A DNA stretch of 64,000 nt from Alteromonas naphthalenivorans (lineage in GTDB: Bacteria; Pseudomonadota; Gammaproteobacteria; Enterobacterales; Alteromonadaceae): positions 2,542,001 to 2,606,000 of the forward strand of contig NC_015554.1 in assembly GCF_000213655.1 (NCBI RefSeq), read 5' to 3'. Below, piece by piece: positions 9,328-17,342 of this stretch. Every line of letters begins with the position of its first letter. Positions within the stretch are counted from its first letter, which is position 1. The notes under the pieces were generated by a model, which saw nothing but the letters and a program-made list of their open reading frames with translations, was not told where the DNA came from and did not search any database. Made by a program: the position numbers and the translations under genes.

Positions 9328-11463
9328 CTAATTGGCGGCTTGAATAGCAGTTAACGCAATAGTAAACACAATATCATCTACTAACGCTCCACGGCTTAAG
9401 TCATTGACAGGCTTGCGCATGCCTTGCAGCATTGGCCCAATACACACCAAATCAAAACTACGCTGAACCGCTTTGTAAGTGGTATTTCCGGTGTTTAAAT
9501 CTGGGAACACAAATACATTAGCTTTACCCGCAACACGGCTGTTTGGCGCTTTACTGCGCCCTACACTTTCAATGGCAGCGGCATCGTATTGAAGCGGCCC
9601 ATCAATGAGTAAGTCCGGGCGAAGTTTTTGTGCAATTTCGGTAGCCTCACGCACTTTTTCAACATCGCTTCCAGCACCCGATGTACCAGTAGAGTAACTG
9701 ATCATAGCGACTCTTGGCTCGATACCAAACATCTGCGCCGACGTAGCAGACTGAATCGCAATATCTGCCAGCTGTTGGGCATTAGGGTCTGGATTAATGG
9801 CACAGTCACCATAAACCAAGACTTGGTCTGGCAATAACATGAAAAATACCGACGAAACTAACGATGCATTTTCTGCTGTTTTAATTAACTGCAATGCGGG
9901 GCGAATGGTATTTGCTGTAGTGTGAACGGCGCCAGATACCAAGCCATCAACATCACCTTGCTGCAACATCATAGTACCTAGGGTAACGTTGTCTTGTAGC
10001 AACTCACGAGCAACCACATCGGTAACCCCCTTGTGACCGCGAAGCTTCACTAACCCTGCCACATAATCTTCTTGTATGGCAGCAGGTGAAACAATTTCAA
10101 CCCCATCGCCCAGCACCACGCCTTGTTGCTGTGCCACACGTTGAATTTCATTTTCATCACCAATCAGCACAGGCCGCGCTAACCCTCGTTTAGCACAAAT
10201 GGCAGCTGCGGCTACAGTGCGCGGTTCATTACCTTCAGGTAATACCACGCGCTTGTTAACTTGGCGCGCACGATTGGTTAGATAATAGCGAAATGCAGAC
10301 GGAGAAAGTTTCTTTTGACGCGATACTTTTTCAGTAAGCGAAGAGACCCATTTAGCATCTAAACTTTCAGCCGCATGTACCATCACTTTTTCTATACGCT
10401 GACTATCATCTACCGGCACTTCTTGATTAAACGCATGAAGGTTCTGTGCGGTTTGCCACGTATTCGTATTGACCAACATAACAGGCAAGCCGGTTTCTAA
10501 TGCTTGGTTACAAAGCTGCTTTATATTTTCATCTGGCTGGTAGCCGCCAGTTAATAATAATGCGCCTAACTTGGTGCCATTTAACGCTGCTAAGCAACAC
10601 GAAACAAACACATCACCTCTGTCACCAGACATTACTTGCAGTGCGCCAGGCTTTAAGGTGTGTGTCATGTTATGAATTTCACGGGCCGCAAACGTAACGC
10701 TGCTTAATCGACGTGAAGCAATATTGCCTTCATTTATTAATGTGGCATTTAAGTGCTTAGCAATATCGATAGCACGAGGAGACATTAGCTCCGCATTCCA
10801 ATCAATATTCCCAAGCAGGTTCAAGCCCTTTGCAAATATAGGCAGTTCACGCAACGCTTTGCTGCGTGTTTCATCGTGCTCTGGCGCTTCAAGCACACTT
10901 AAATCGGTACGTAGTTGACCGTGTTCATCATAAGGCGCGTTAACTTTGTTAAATATGCACCCTATTACCTTTTTACTTTTGTGGCCGCCGTAAGCGTCTA
11001 CCACAATTTCAAGGCGATGATTAATATCAACAGGATCATCATTTCCTGGCACACAAACAAACACAATGTCGGCATCTAACGCCCGACTAATTTCAAGATT
11101 TAAGCGCTCTGCATAGGGATGGTGGCGGGTTGTCACCAGACCTTCGATAACTGCCACTGCATCAGGTTCTTGATGCGCTTCAAAGCGCTCTATAATCTCT
11201 TCAAGTAATTCATCAGTATTATCGCTACTGATCATTTGCTCTACTACGTTCAAATCGAATGGCGCTATGGGTTTAACGCTACAGTGGTGACTAATAATAG
11301 CGGTTGAGCGCTCTTCACCGGTATCGCCCCTACGAGGCTGTGCTACAGGTTTAAAAAAATTCAGTTTAATGGCTTGTTCTTCTAATGCTCGAACTAGCCC
11401 AATGCTGACAGTAGTTAACCCTACGCTAGTGCCAACAGGGATCAGCATAATACGGCGTGACAT
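9328..11463 (-). CDS. pta: Phosphate acetyltransferase Pta (long form)
   Basis: A 711-residue enzyme interconverting acetyl-CoA and acetyl phosphate. It is the long enterobacterial type: an N-terminal BioD-like P-loop-fold region beginning [20 protein letters not shown], a central DRTGG domain ([17 protein letters not shown] region), and a C-terminal PTA_PTB catalytic domain. [20 protein letters not shown] and a [19 protein letters not shown] segment mark the active region. It lies 64 bp downstream of ackA on the same strand, and the pair forms the acetate overflow and activation pathway. It is terminated by the hairpin shared with lnt. Confidence 0.96.
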   Translation of the reverse strand: MSRRIMLIPVGTSVGLTTVSIGLVRALEEQAIKLNFFKPVAQPRRGDTGEERSTAIISHHCSVKPIAPFDLNVVEQMISSDNTDELLEEIIERFEAHQEPDAVAVIEGLVTTRHHPYAERLNLEISRALDADIVFVCVPGNDDPVDINHRLEIVVDAYGGHKSKKVIGCIFNKVNAPYDEHGQLRTDLSVLEAPEHDETRSKALRELPIFAKGLNLLGNIDWNAELMSPRAIDIAKHLNATLINEGNIASRRLSSVTFAAREIHNMTHTLKPGALQVMSGDRGDVFVSCCLAALNGTKLGALLLTGGYQPDENIKQLCNQALETGLPVMLVNTNTWQTAQNLHAFNQEVPVDDSQRIEKVMVHAAESLDAKWVSSLTEKVSRQKKLSPSAFRYYLTNRARQVNKRVVLPEGNEPRTVAAAAICAKRGLARPVLIGDENEIQRVAQQQGVVLGDGVEIVSPAAIQEDYVAGLVKLRGHKGVTDVVARELLQDNVTLGTMMLQQGDVDGLVSGAVHTTANTIRPALQLIKTAENASLVSSVFFMLLPDQVLVYGDCAINPDPNAQQLADIAIQSATSAQMFGIEPRVAMISYSTGTSGAGSDVEKVREATEIAQKLRPDLLIDGPLQYDAAAIESVGRSKAPNSRVAGKANVFVFPDLNTGNTTYKAVQRSFDLVCIGPMLQGMRKPVNDLSRGALVDDIVFTIALTAIQAAN

Positions 11464-11527
11464 AGATGCTCCTAAAGCAAAAACAATCTGAGCGAAGACA
11501 TTTTTCGCGAAAATTTATCCAAAAAAG

Positions 11528-12709
11528 CTAAGCGAATTTCGCAGCTTCAGCGGCGATAACCCACTCTTCATTTGTGGGTACGATTAAAACAGGTTTGGTG
11601 GATGAGGAAGACGCAATGTTTCCTTTCGCACCAAAGCGCATAGCTTGGTTGTTTTGCTCATCAATGGTAAACCCAAGATGGGAAAAATACCCCATGGTAG
11701 TTGCACGAATATACGATGAATTTTCACCAATACCACCGGTAAACACCACGGCATCTAATGACGGCACCGCTATCATGTAGCTAGATATATATTTAGCTAA
11801 GCGATAACAGAACATTTCAAGGGCTAACAGTGCGCCTTCGTGCCCCGCTTCTGCCGCTTCTTCTAGCGTACGACAATCGTTGCTTAACCCGGAAATACCC
11901 GCAAGGCCAGATTCTTTGTTAATCAGTGAATTAATTTCAGCCGCTGACTTGCCTAGTTTTTCTTGCAAAGTGCCTGGCAAGCTGGGGTCGATATCGCCGC
12001 AACGCGTTCCCATCATTAACCCTTCAAGGGGCGTAAACCCCATGCTGGTATCTACCGCTACACCTTTTTCAATAGCGGTAACACTACAACCATTGCCTAA
12101 GTGAGCACTAATAATACTGGTTTGTTCAACAGGCTTATTAAGCAATTGTGCAGTGCTATCTAAAATAAACTTGTGGCTAGTGCCATGGAAACCATATTTA
12201 CGCACGCCGTGCTGCTCGTACAAGGCCTTGGGTAGTGCATACATATAGGCACGTTTTGGCATTTGTTGGAAAAAAGAAGTATCGAACACGATGACATGCG
12301 GTAAATCTGGATAGGCGGCTTGGGCAGTGGTAATTCCTTTCAGGTTAGCTAAGTTATGCAGCGGTGCCATGCTCGCATATTCTTCTACCGAGGCTAATAC
12401 GCTATCGTCGACTAACGCTGCTTCTTTGAAGCGTTCACCACCGTGAACAACTCGATGTCCCAAGGCTATTGGCTCAACACCTGTACTGGCAATTATGTTT
12501 TGAATTGCTGCTAAAGCTTCTGCATGAGAGGCGTTAGCAGGTAGGGTTTGCTGTTCTTTTTGACCGTTTAATTTAAACGATATGCTTGCGTCATCATTAC
12601 CTAAGCTTTCTGCAATGCCACTTAGACCGGCCTCACCAGTGTCAGCATCGATAATAGCGAATTTAACTGACGAACTGCCGCAATTTAATACAATAACTTC
12701 TTTTTTCAT
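11528..12709 (-). CDS. ackA: Acetate kinase AckA
   Basis: A 393-residue acetate kinase that makes ATP and acetate from acetyl phosphate and works in reverse for acetate activation. Family motifs are clear: LNCGSSSVKF at the N-terminus, HRVVHGGE, VFDTSFFQ with the catalytic Asp, HLGNGCS, and VFTGGIGEN. It is the first gene of ackA-pta. Together with the CrbS/CrbR-like pair at 36.5-40.8 kb and prpE, it points to active short-chain fatty acid metabolism. Confidence 0.97.
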   Translation of the reverse strand: MKKEVIVLNCGSSSVKFAIIDADTGEAGLSGIAESLGNDDASISFKLNGQKEQQTLPANASHAEALAAIQNIIASTGVEPIALGHRVVHGGERFKEAALVDDSVLASVEEYASMAPLHNLANLKGITTAQAAYPDLPHVIVFDTSFFQQMPKRAYMYALPKALYEQHGVRKYGFHGTSHKFILDSTAQLLNKPVEQTSIISAHLGNGCSVTAIEKGVAVDTSMGFTPLEGLMMGTRCGDIDPSLPGTLQEKLGKSAAEINSLINKESGLAGISGLSNDCRTLEEAAEAGHEGALLALEMFCYRLAKYISSYMIAVPSLDAVVFTGGIGENSSYIRATTMGYFSHLGFTIDEQNNQAMRFGAKGNIASSSSTKPVLIVPTNEEWVIAAEAAKFA

Positions 12710-12931
12710 TCGATTTCTTGAGTTTGATTAATTAACAAAAAGAACGCTAAGTGTAGCATTTATGTACATAAATGCTTACTTAATACTCTTTCAAGTAGAT
12801 TGTTATAGTACTATCCCACAAAACCCAAATACAATTAATTATCATTTAGTTCAGTGCTTATTTTACTCGCCCCTTTTTGTTTGCATATAAATGCTTGAGT
12901 TTGATTTGATAGAGCGCTGCATATAAGAGGC

Positions 12932-13059
12932 AAATTAAGGTGACAAAAGTAAATATCGAAACCTAAAATAATAGACTTGAATAATAAAAATTCGGTCGCA
13001 CCTTAATATTTCCGGTAACGACAACGGTGACATGTTAGAAGCCGGAAAAAATTAAGGTG
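12932..13059. other. Unexplained structured intergenic element upstream of ackA and the heat-shock gene
   Basis: The 12,710-13,229 gap holds no gene. Inside it CACCTTAATATTTCCGG (12999-13015) and the near-exact reverse complement at 13042-13059 form a 17-18 bp stem around a 26-base loop. A third arm, AATTAAGGTG (12933-12942), can compete for the same left strand, giving two mutually exclusive hairpins. This could be the leader of a small RNA or a regulatory structure. No Rfam family is recognised by eye and no T-run follows either hairpin. Confidence 0.45.
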
Positions 13060-13101
13060 TTTTACGTTTCAAAATAAAATTTAAAATTTTTTGAAAAAAA
13101 G

Positions 13102-13131
13102 CCCTTGAAAAGATTTTGAGCCACCCTATAT
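13102..13131 (+). promoter_or_regulatory. Sigma-32 heat-shock promoter of the small heat-shock gene
   Basis: CCCTTGAA (13102-13109), a 14-base spacer, then CCCTATAT (13124-13131) closely match the RpoH consensus (CTTGAA, 13-15 bases, CCCCATNT). The predicted transcript begins near 13138, leaving a leader of about 90 bases that folds as described in the next entry. Confidence 0.8.
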
Positions 13132-13145
13132 CTATTATGTCGACG

Positions 13146-13226
13146 CTGAAAGCTCAGGTTGACAACACCGCCGCCGAATAGTCGGGGCGAATTATTTTTA
13201 ACATATTGCTAAATTAATAGGATATG
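13146..13226 (+). promoter_or_regulatory. ROSE-type RNA thermometer in the leader of the small heat-shock gene
   Basis: Three hairpins can be drawn: CTGA/TCAG at 13146-13157, a GC-rich stem at 13169-13189, and a last one at 13202-13226. In the last, CATAT pairs with ATATG and TTGCT faces the ribosome site AGGA (13219-13222), leaving the G of TTGCT bulged. A TTGCT strand with a bulged G masking the Shine-Dalgarno is the hallmark of ROSE thermometers, which control ibp-type genes in many proteobacteria. Translation should open on heating. Confidence 0.75.
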
Positions 13227-13229
13227 ACT

Positions 13230-13673
13230 ATGCGTACTATCGATCTATCTCCACTTTACCGTTCATTCATTGGTTCTGACCACTTAGCTTCACTTGTTGA
13301 TGCTGCATCTCGTGCTGAAAAACAAAGTACTTACCCCCCTTACAATATTGAATTGCTTGGCGATGATAAATATCGCGTGACTATGGCAATAGCGGGTTTC
13401 AGTAAAGATGACGTATCCATAGAAGTTCAAGAAAACACCCTAGTAATAACGGGTACACGCAAGCCGGAAGAAAAAGAAACCGCTGAGCGTAAGTTTCTTC
13501 ACAAAGGGATATCTGAGCGGAATTTCGAAAGAAAATTTCAGCTTGGCGACCATGTGAAGGTGTTAGCTGCTGATATGGAAAATGGGTTATTACACATCGA
13601 TATGGAGCGTGTCATACCCGAAGCTAAAAAACCTCGTCAAATTGAGATTGGTTCTCGATTAATAGAGAGTTAA
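13230..13673 (+). CDS. ibpA: Small heat-shock protein of the IbpA/Hsp20 family
   Basis: A 147-residue alpha-crystallin-type chaperone that holds aggregating proteins for later refolding by the DnaK system. The N-terminus MRTIDLSPLYRSFIGSD and C-terminal ERVIPEAKKPRQIEI are very close to E. coli IbpA. The crystallin domain spans about residues 35-130. The ATG at 13230 is chosen over the one at 13224: AGGA at 13219-13222 is 7 bases from the former but only 1 base from the latter. Control appears double, by a sigma-32 promoter and a ROSE-like leader. A strong terminator follows. Confidence 0.95.
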   Translation: MRTIDLSPLYRSFIGSDHLASLVDAASRAEKQSTYPPYNIELLGDDKYRVTMAIAGFSKDDVSIEVQENTLVITGTRKPEEKETAERKFLHKGISERNFERKFQLGDHVKVLAADMENGLLHIDMERVIPEAKKPRQIEIGSRLIES

Positions 13674-13708
13674 ACAAAGTTTTTAAAAATCGTTTCCCTG
13701 GTTTTGGA

Positions 13709-13733
13709 CGGCGCTGAGAAGCGCCGTTTTTTC
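13709..13733 (+). terminator. Rho-independent terminator of the small heat-shock gene
   Basis: CGGCGCT-GAGA-AGCGCCG hairpin followed by six T residues, starting 36 bases after the stop codon. Confidence 0.92.
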
Positions 13734-13763
13734 GTTTACACATAATGTGTTTAAACAGGTAAT

Positions 13764-13791
13764 CGGTAAGATTTATTCGGTAAGATTTATT
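13764..13791. repeat. Perfect 14-bp tandem duplication across the DUF3224 stop codon
   Basis: CGGTAAGATTTATT occurs twice head to tail (13764-13777 and 13778-13791). The last codons and stop of the minus-strand DUF3224 gene fall within it. Confidence 0.85.
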
Positions 13792-14162
13792 GTGTAGTTT
13801 GCTTTACCGCCTTCAGCAGACTCGAATGTTCCTGAAATAGTGCAATTAGAGAGTTCACCCGTAGCGCTGCCATCAATCGATGAAAAGTTGCTACTGGCAA
13901 TGCCATTTACAAATTTTCCATCGTGCTTAAATGAAACTGTGCCACGACGTCCGTCTATAACTCCTACAAAACTCTCGAATCCAACGAATAGCGCCAACAT
14001 TGATGTCTGATATGACATGAGAAATTCAACGTCGCTTTGCCCCGCCATGCTGCCTTCATAAGCTTGCGTTATGCTAGCATGGGTTTGCTTAACACCTTCT
14101 CGTTTTTCACTTAGTATATTTTCATCCCACCCCGTAATGGAAAATTGCCCATTGCAGTCCAT
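13773..14162 (-). CDS. DUF3224 domain protein
   Basis: A 129-residue protein resembling the DUF3224 family. It shows the usual MxxxGxFxITGWDE opening, a MAGQSDVEFLMSYQTS strand pair, and the FVGFESFVGVIDGRRGTVSF core. DUF3224 proteins are small predicted beta-barrels without a proven function. The ATG at 14162 is preferred because GGAG lies about 6 bases upstream and the family N-terminus starts there; another ATG 33 bases further up lacks such a site. The gene appears monocistronic. A 14-bp tandem duplication spans its stop codon. Confidence 0.75.
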   Translation of the reverse strand: MDCNGQFSITGWDENILSEKREGVKQTHASITQAYEGSMAGQSDVEFLMSYQTSMLALFVGFESFVGVIDGRRGTVSFKHDGKFVNGIASSNFSSIDGSATGELSNCTISGTFESAEGGKANYTINLTE

Positions 14163-14265
14163 TGTTTGCTCCAAAGAAAAAGTGTGGTCACACAATACAA
14201 GTGAGTGCGATACCGTTCAACATAAAATTGTTACACTCTGTTACAGTCAATAGTCAGACTGTTAA

Positions 14266-14811
14266 CTAAATAAATCCTTTTAAACGGGCAAGTCCGTAAG
14301 CATTGCAGGTAGAAGCATCTTTAATCGTGCCTTCAGTTATCATAGATTCCAATTCTTTAATATGCACAGGTACAATTTTTAAATCCTCTTCCTCTACATC
14401 TAACTTTTGCTCGCCCTGCGTTAGCCCTTTCGCAACGAATATATGATAACCCTGATTACAAAAGCCATAAGCAAGATATTGAAAACCAACATAATGCATT
14501 TCTGTGGCTGTAAACCCCGTTTCTTCTTTCAATTCGCCGGCAGCTAACACTTTCGGATCGGCATCTGGGTTATCTTCCCAGGCACCTTGCGGAAACTCTA
14601 GCAATCGCTGCTGTACCGTGTATCGGTATTGCTCGACCAGATAGACAATATCACCGTCGATGGGAAGAATAATCGCAAAGTCTGGTTTTTCAACAACACC
14701 ATAAAGTCCTTCGTTCCCACTAGCACGACGAATTTTATCTTCACGTACTTTAAGCCACTTATTTTCATAAACCACTTTCGACGAGAGCGTTTCAATATCC
14801 TTATCCGACAT
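14266..14811 (-). CDS. Nudix hydrolase, ADP-ribose pyrophosphatase-like
   Basis: A 181-residue Nudix-fold protein, most like the ADP-ribose or nucleoside-diphosphate-sugar pyrophosphatases. YLVEQYRYTV and LLEFPQGAWEDN precede the Nudix helix GELKEETGF. The box is degenerate: the Arg that normally precedes the first Glu is Gly, the early Glu of the box is missing, and there is a two-residue insertion. The metal-binding EELKEE-type core (E-L-K-E-E) is kept, so activity is plausible, but the substrate cannot be read from sequence. It stands alone on the minus strand. Confidence 0.8.
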   Translation of the reverse strand: MSDKDIETLSSKVVYENKWLKVREDKIRRASGNEGLYGVVEKPDFAIILPIDGDIVYLVEQYRYTVQQRLLEFPQGAWEDNPDADPKVLAAGELKEETGFTATEMHYVGFQYLAYGFCNQGYHIFVAKGLTQGEQKLDVEEEDLKIVPVHIKELESMITEGTIKDASTCNAYGLARLKGFI

Positions 14812-14979
14812 AACAGCGCCTTTCAGTAAGCCTTAAAAAGTTAGTGTACAAGTGCATATAGCAAGGAGCAACTCCGTCCACCCACGAATCAACTATATGT
14901 TGGACAGTCACTCAAAATAGACTTAAGAGATGAGGTGTTCAGATGGCAGAACGAGTACAAACAGATAGTTAGCGGATAG

Positions 14980-15027
14980 TAGCAGATAGGACAGTCACAC
15001 AAATAGCAGATAGGACAGTCACACAAA
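14980..15027. repeat. Two perfect 24-bp tandem repeats containing GGACAGTCACAC
   Basis: A 24-base unit, beginning TAGCAGATAGGACAG and ending TCACACAAA, is repeated exactly at 14980-15003 and 15004-15027. A decayed copy of its first half precedes it. Two copies without spacers do not make a CRISPR array. Confidence 0.9.
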
Positions 15028-15121
15028 CATGCGTGATTTTAAGCTGACTAAGCCGCTTTAACGAAGCAAATAAAGTAGTGAGTGAGGCTGGAAGACGAGA
15101 TGCAAAAAATTGTAGCAAAAA

Positions 15122-15167
15122 ATTGGACACACACTCATATGTATCAAAATTTAAGTGTGTGTCCAAT
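15122..15167. repeat. REP-like inverted repeat
   Basis: ATTGGACACACACT (15122-15135) and AGTGTGTGTCCAAT (15154-15167) are exact reverse complements with an 18-base A+T-rich loop. The element lies 62 bases beyond the stop of the membrane-protein gene at 15229 and may form its 3' hairpin, but it lacks a clear T-run. Confidence 0.9.
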
Positions 15168-15228
15168 AAACGTTTTCTATAAATACATTCGATATCTAAA
15201 TAAAGTAAATGGTACCAAAGCCTAGCTT

Positions 15229-17094
15229 TTAGCTTTTATTCTCGTCTTCTTTATCGGCATTATTACGCAAGAAGCCGGCTGCATCTTCTTCCTGCTCAAG
15301 GGTAATTTTGCTTTGAGGCGCGTCATTGTGGCTTCGGGTTTGCTGATTTACCTGATGAATGGTTCCAGCGTTCGCTAAGTCGGCCTCGTTGGTAATAGAT
15401 GCGATGGTTTCACGCCCGCGCAGGAATGCCTTTATTTCAGTGACAATCTCGCCAAGCTCGGCATCGTTCTTATTCATTCCCATAATGAACCGTGGCGACT
15501 CTAAATTGTTCATACCGCTTGTAGCAAAAATAGAGGTGTTGATTCTACTGGTTATAATCCAAGGAGTAATACTGCTACGCACCACAACGTTTTCGGAACG
15601 AGTAGAATCGTGAATGGCCATGCCTGTAGATACACGAGACTCTGTATAGGTACCTTCCGTTTTCATAAACATGAGTAACGATGAGAATGTCATTTCTCCC
15701 CAAAACATGTGGGACGCTTTATTCATCACATTGGCAGCACCACGAACCGTTAACCAGGCAAAGATTAACCATATGAGGTTGTTACCCATGGTAATTGCGG
15801 TATTAACTTGCGCGTCGGTATTTACACCTTGGCGAATAACTAAATCGAGAACCTCAGCTAGCTGTAAACCACCCACATAAAATAAAATGGCGGCAGCCAC
15901 CACGGCGACTTGCGCTACGGCAGTTAGGGCCATTTTCTTTTTCTCTGGCAAGGTAACACCGTCAGTTAATGTAGGCTGAGTTTCTATCAATAACTCCCCC
16001 TCAAAACTGCCTTTACCTTCTGCTTGCTCTTTTAATCTAGGATCGAAATCGGCATAGATGCGATTCGGTACTTCGCGGTATCTTCGGTTGGCAAGCACGA
16101 TATTTTCAATATTAATGAAGATTTCATTCGGGTGAACCGACTCTTGCATATTAGCGCGAAACTCACTGACTTCAGTTTTAGGGGTAACCTGCCCCATTCG
16201 TTTGTAAAGTAACGGCATGATTAACGCCATCACAGCAATTACGCAAACTAGTAACAAGGCTAAGTTTGCCCAAGCGCTAAATAGTGGGAACGTATTTGCC
16301 CATGCTTGTACTTTATCGATATCGCGACCTACTAACTCATCTAGGAATACACCCGCGCCTAACGGCACGACTATCGCCAAGCCAATAATCACTCCTAGCG
16401 ATAAACTGCTCGCTTTCGCAAGTTGAGAGTTGCCTTCATTGTGAATGCCTTTTGCCGTAGAGCCCCAATTCGCGATTAAGTAAACAAGAAGCAATATTGA
16501 GAGTAAAGGCATTACTAATACTTTAGCGACTTCACCCGCTAATCCGTTACTTACTAAAAAGTAGACAATAGCGAATGCAAGTAGCGCCACAAGGAAGGTT
16601 ACCGCCATGGCAATAATTTCTTGAGATAAATGGCGCAAAGGAAAAGGTAGGAAAGTAAGTTTCGGCAACACGCTATGCACTAGTCGGGCTAGCCAACCTC
16701 GAGGCTCTTCAAACGTGGTGTTACGACGCCCCATTAACATAGCGTGTAAACTTTCTTTCGAATACAGCAGGGATTTTTTCTCTGCTTGCGCTGCATCCTG
16801 TTCGGAAACCGAGTGGTTATACGCAAGAGAGGTAGGCACAGTACGTCCTACAAAAAAGCGCATGAGCTGCAAAATACCCACTGCGCAATGTTTAATACCA
16901 GACACGATCAGGACAAAAGCTACGCCTAGTAGCGTGTAACCTCGCACTTTGTTCTCGGCAAACAAATCGGGCACGCCCGCTACTGCATAAATGGCTAAAG
17001 CGAGTACCAAACCACCGCCCACTGCGCGGAAAAGCCCCTCTTTTTTGAAAGGGTTGGCTATGCCTAACGTCTGTGAACCAAAATCATATGCCAT
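15229..17094 (-). CDS. Multi-pass membrane protein of unknown function
   Basis: A 621-residue protein with about eight hydrophobic helices, grouped as two near the N-terminus, four in the middle (about residues 160-300) and two near residues 390-450. A hydrophilic segment of about 100 residues sits between the middle and last helix groups. A soluble C-terminal tail of about 170 residues ends in an acidic, Asn-rich stretch. There is no signal peptide, and I see no transporter, kinase or protease motif. AGGG precedes the ATG by about 10 bases. It stands between GTGTGTGTCC-type repeats on both sides. I do not recognise the family. Confidence 0.8.
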   Translation of the reverse strand: MAYDFGSQTLGIANPFKKEGLFRAVGGGLVLALAIYAVAGVPDLFAENKVRGYTLLGVAFVLIVSGIKHCAVGILQLMRFFVGRTVPTSLAYNHSVSEQDAAQAEKKSLLYSKESLHAMLMGRRNTTFEEPRGWLARLVHSVLPKLTFLPFPLRHLSQEIIAMAVTFLVALLAFAIVYFLVSNGLAGEVAKVLVMPLLSILLLVYLIANWGSTAKGIHNEGNSQLAKASSLSLGVIIGLAIVVPLGAGVFLDELVGRDIDKVQAWANTFPLFSAWANLALLLVCVIAVMALIMPLLYKRMGQVTPKTEVSEFRANMQESVHPNEIFINIENIVLANRRYREVPNRIYADFDPRLKEQAEGKGSFEGELLIETQPTLTDGVTLPEKKKMALTAVAQVAVVAAAILFYVGGLQLAEVLDLVIRQGVNTDAQVNTAITMGNNLIWLIFAWLTVRGAANVMNKASHMFWGEMTFSSLLMFMKTEGTYTESRVSTGMAIHDSTRSENVVVRSSITPWIITSRINTSIFATSGMNNLESPRFIMGMNKNDAELGEIVTEIKAFLRGRETIASITNEADLANAGTIHQVNQQTRSHNDAPQSKITLEQEEDAAGFLRNNADKEDENKS

Positions 17095-17244
17095 TGAAAA
17101 AATCCCTGTTAAATAAAAAGCTTATGCAGAATAAACTTTGCCTAGGGGTTAGGCAATGAAAAGTCTCAGTAAGATTGTAAAGGGTTGGCAGTTAGGCGTG
17201 AGCCAGCAACTTAAAATAGACACTCAATATAAGAAAAGCAAAAT

Positions 17245-17260
17245 AAGTGTGTGTCCAATT
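17245..17260 (+). repeat. GTGTGTGTCC-type repeat
   Basis: AAGTGTGTGTCCAATT is the right arm of the element seen at 15122-15167. A decayed left arm (TAGACACTCAATAT) lies about 15-28 bases upstream. The element is just upstream of the membrane-protein gene. Confidence 0.8.
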
Positions 17261-17342
17261 ACTAACGGAGCTTCTCTATTTGAAGCCCATTTTCAGGTGG
17301 TAGCTGTCTTTTATCCTTTTTCATCGAGATAAGCTTCAAAAG

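Larger units (their letters stand above)
14812..15228. other. Repeat-rich intergenic region
   Basis: This 417-bp gap has no gene. It holds TTGGACAGTCACTCAAAA (14900), a perfect 24-bp tandem repeat (14980-15027) and a 14-bp perfect inverted repeat (15122-15167). All are variants of one GGACANNCAC motif that recurs elsewhere in the window. The open frame that crosses it is made of repeat sequence. Confidence 0.8.

Noticed and set aside
12933..12948. Resemblance of AATTAAGGTGACAAAAG to a phage SP6-type promoter
   Set aside because: No phage genes or phage polymerase nearby, the initiation end does not match, and the motif is explained by its pairing with 12999-13007.
14980..15027. Possible CRISPR array
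   Set aside because: Two directly abutting copies with no spacers and no cas genes.
14969..15166. 65-codon minus-strand open frame
   Set aside because: It is composed of the 24-bp tandem repeat and the inverted repeat, with no start signal.
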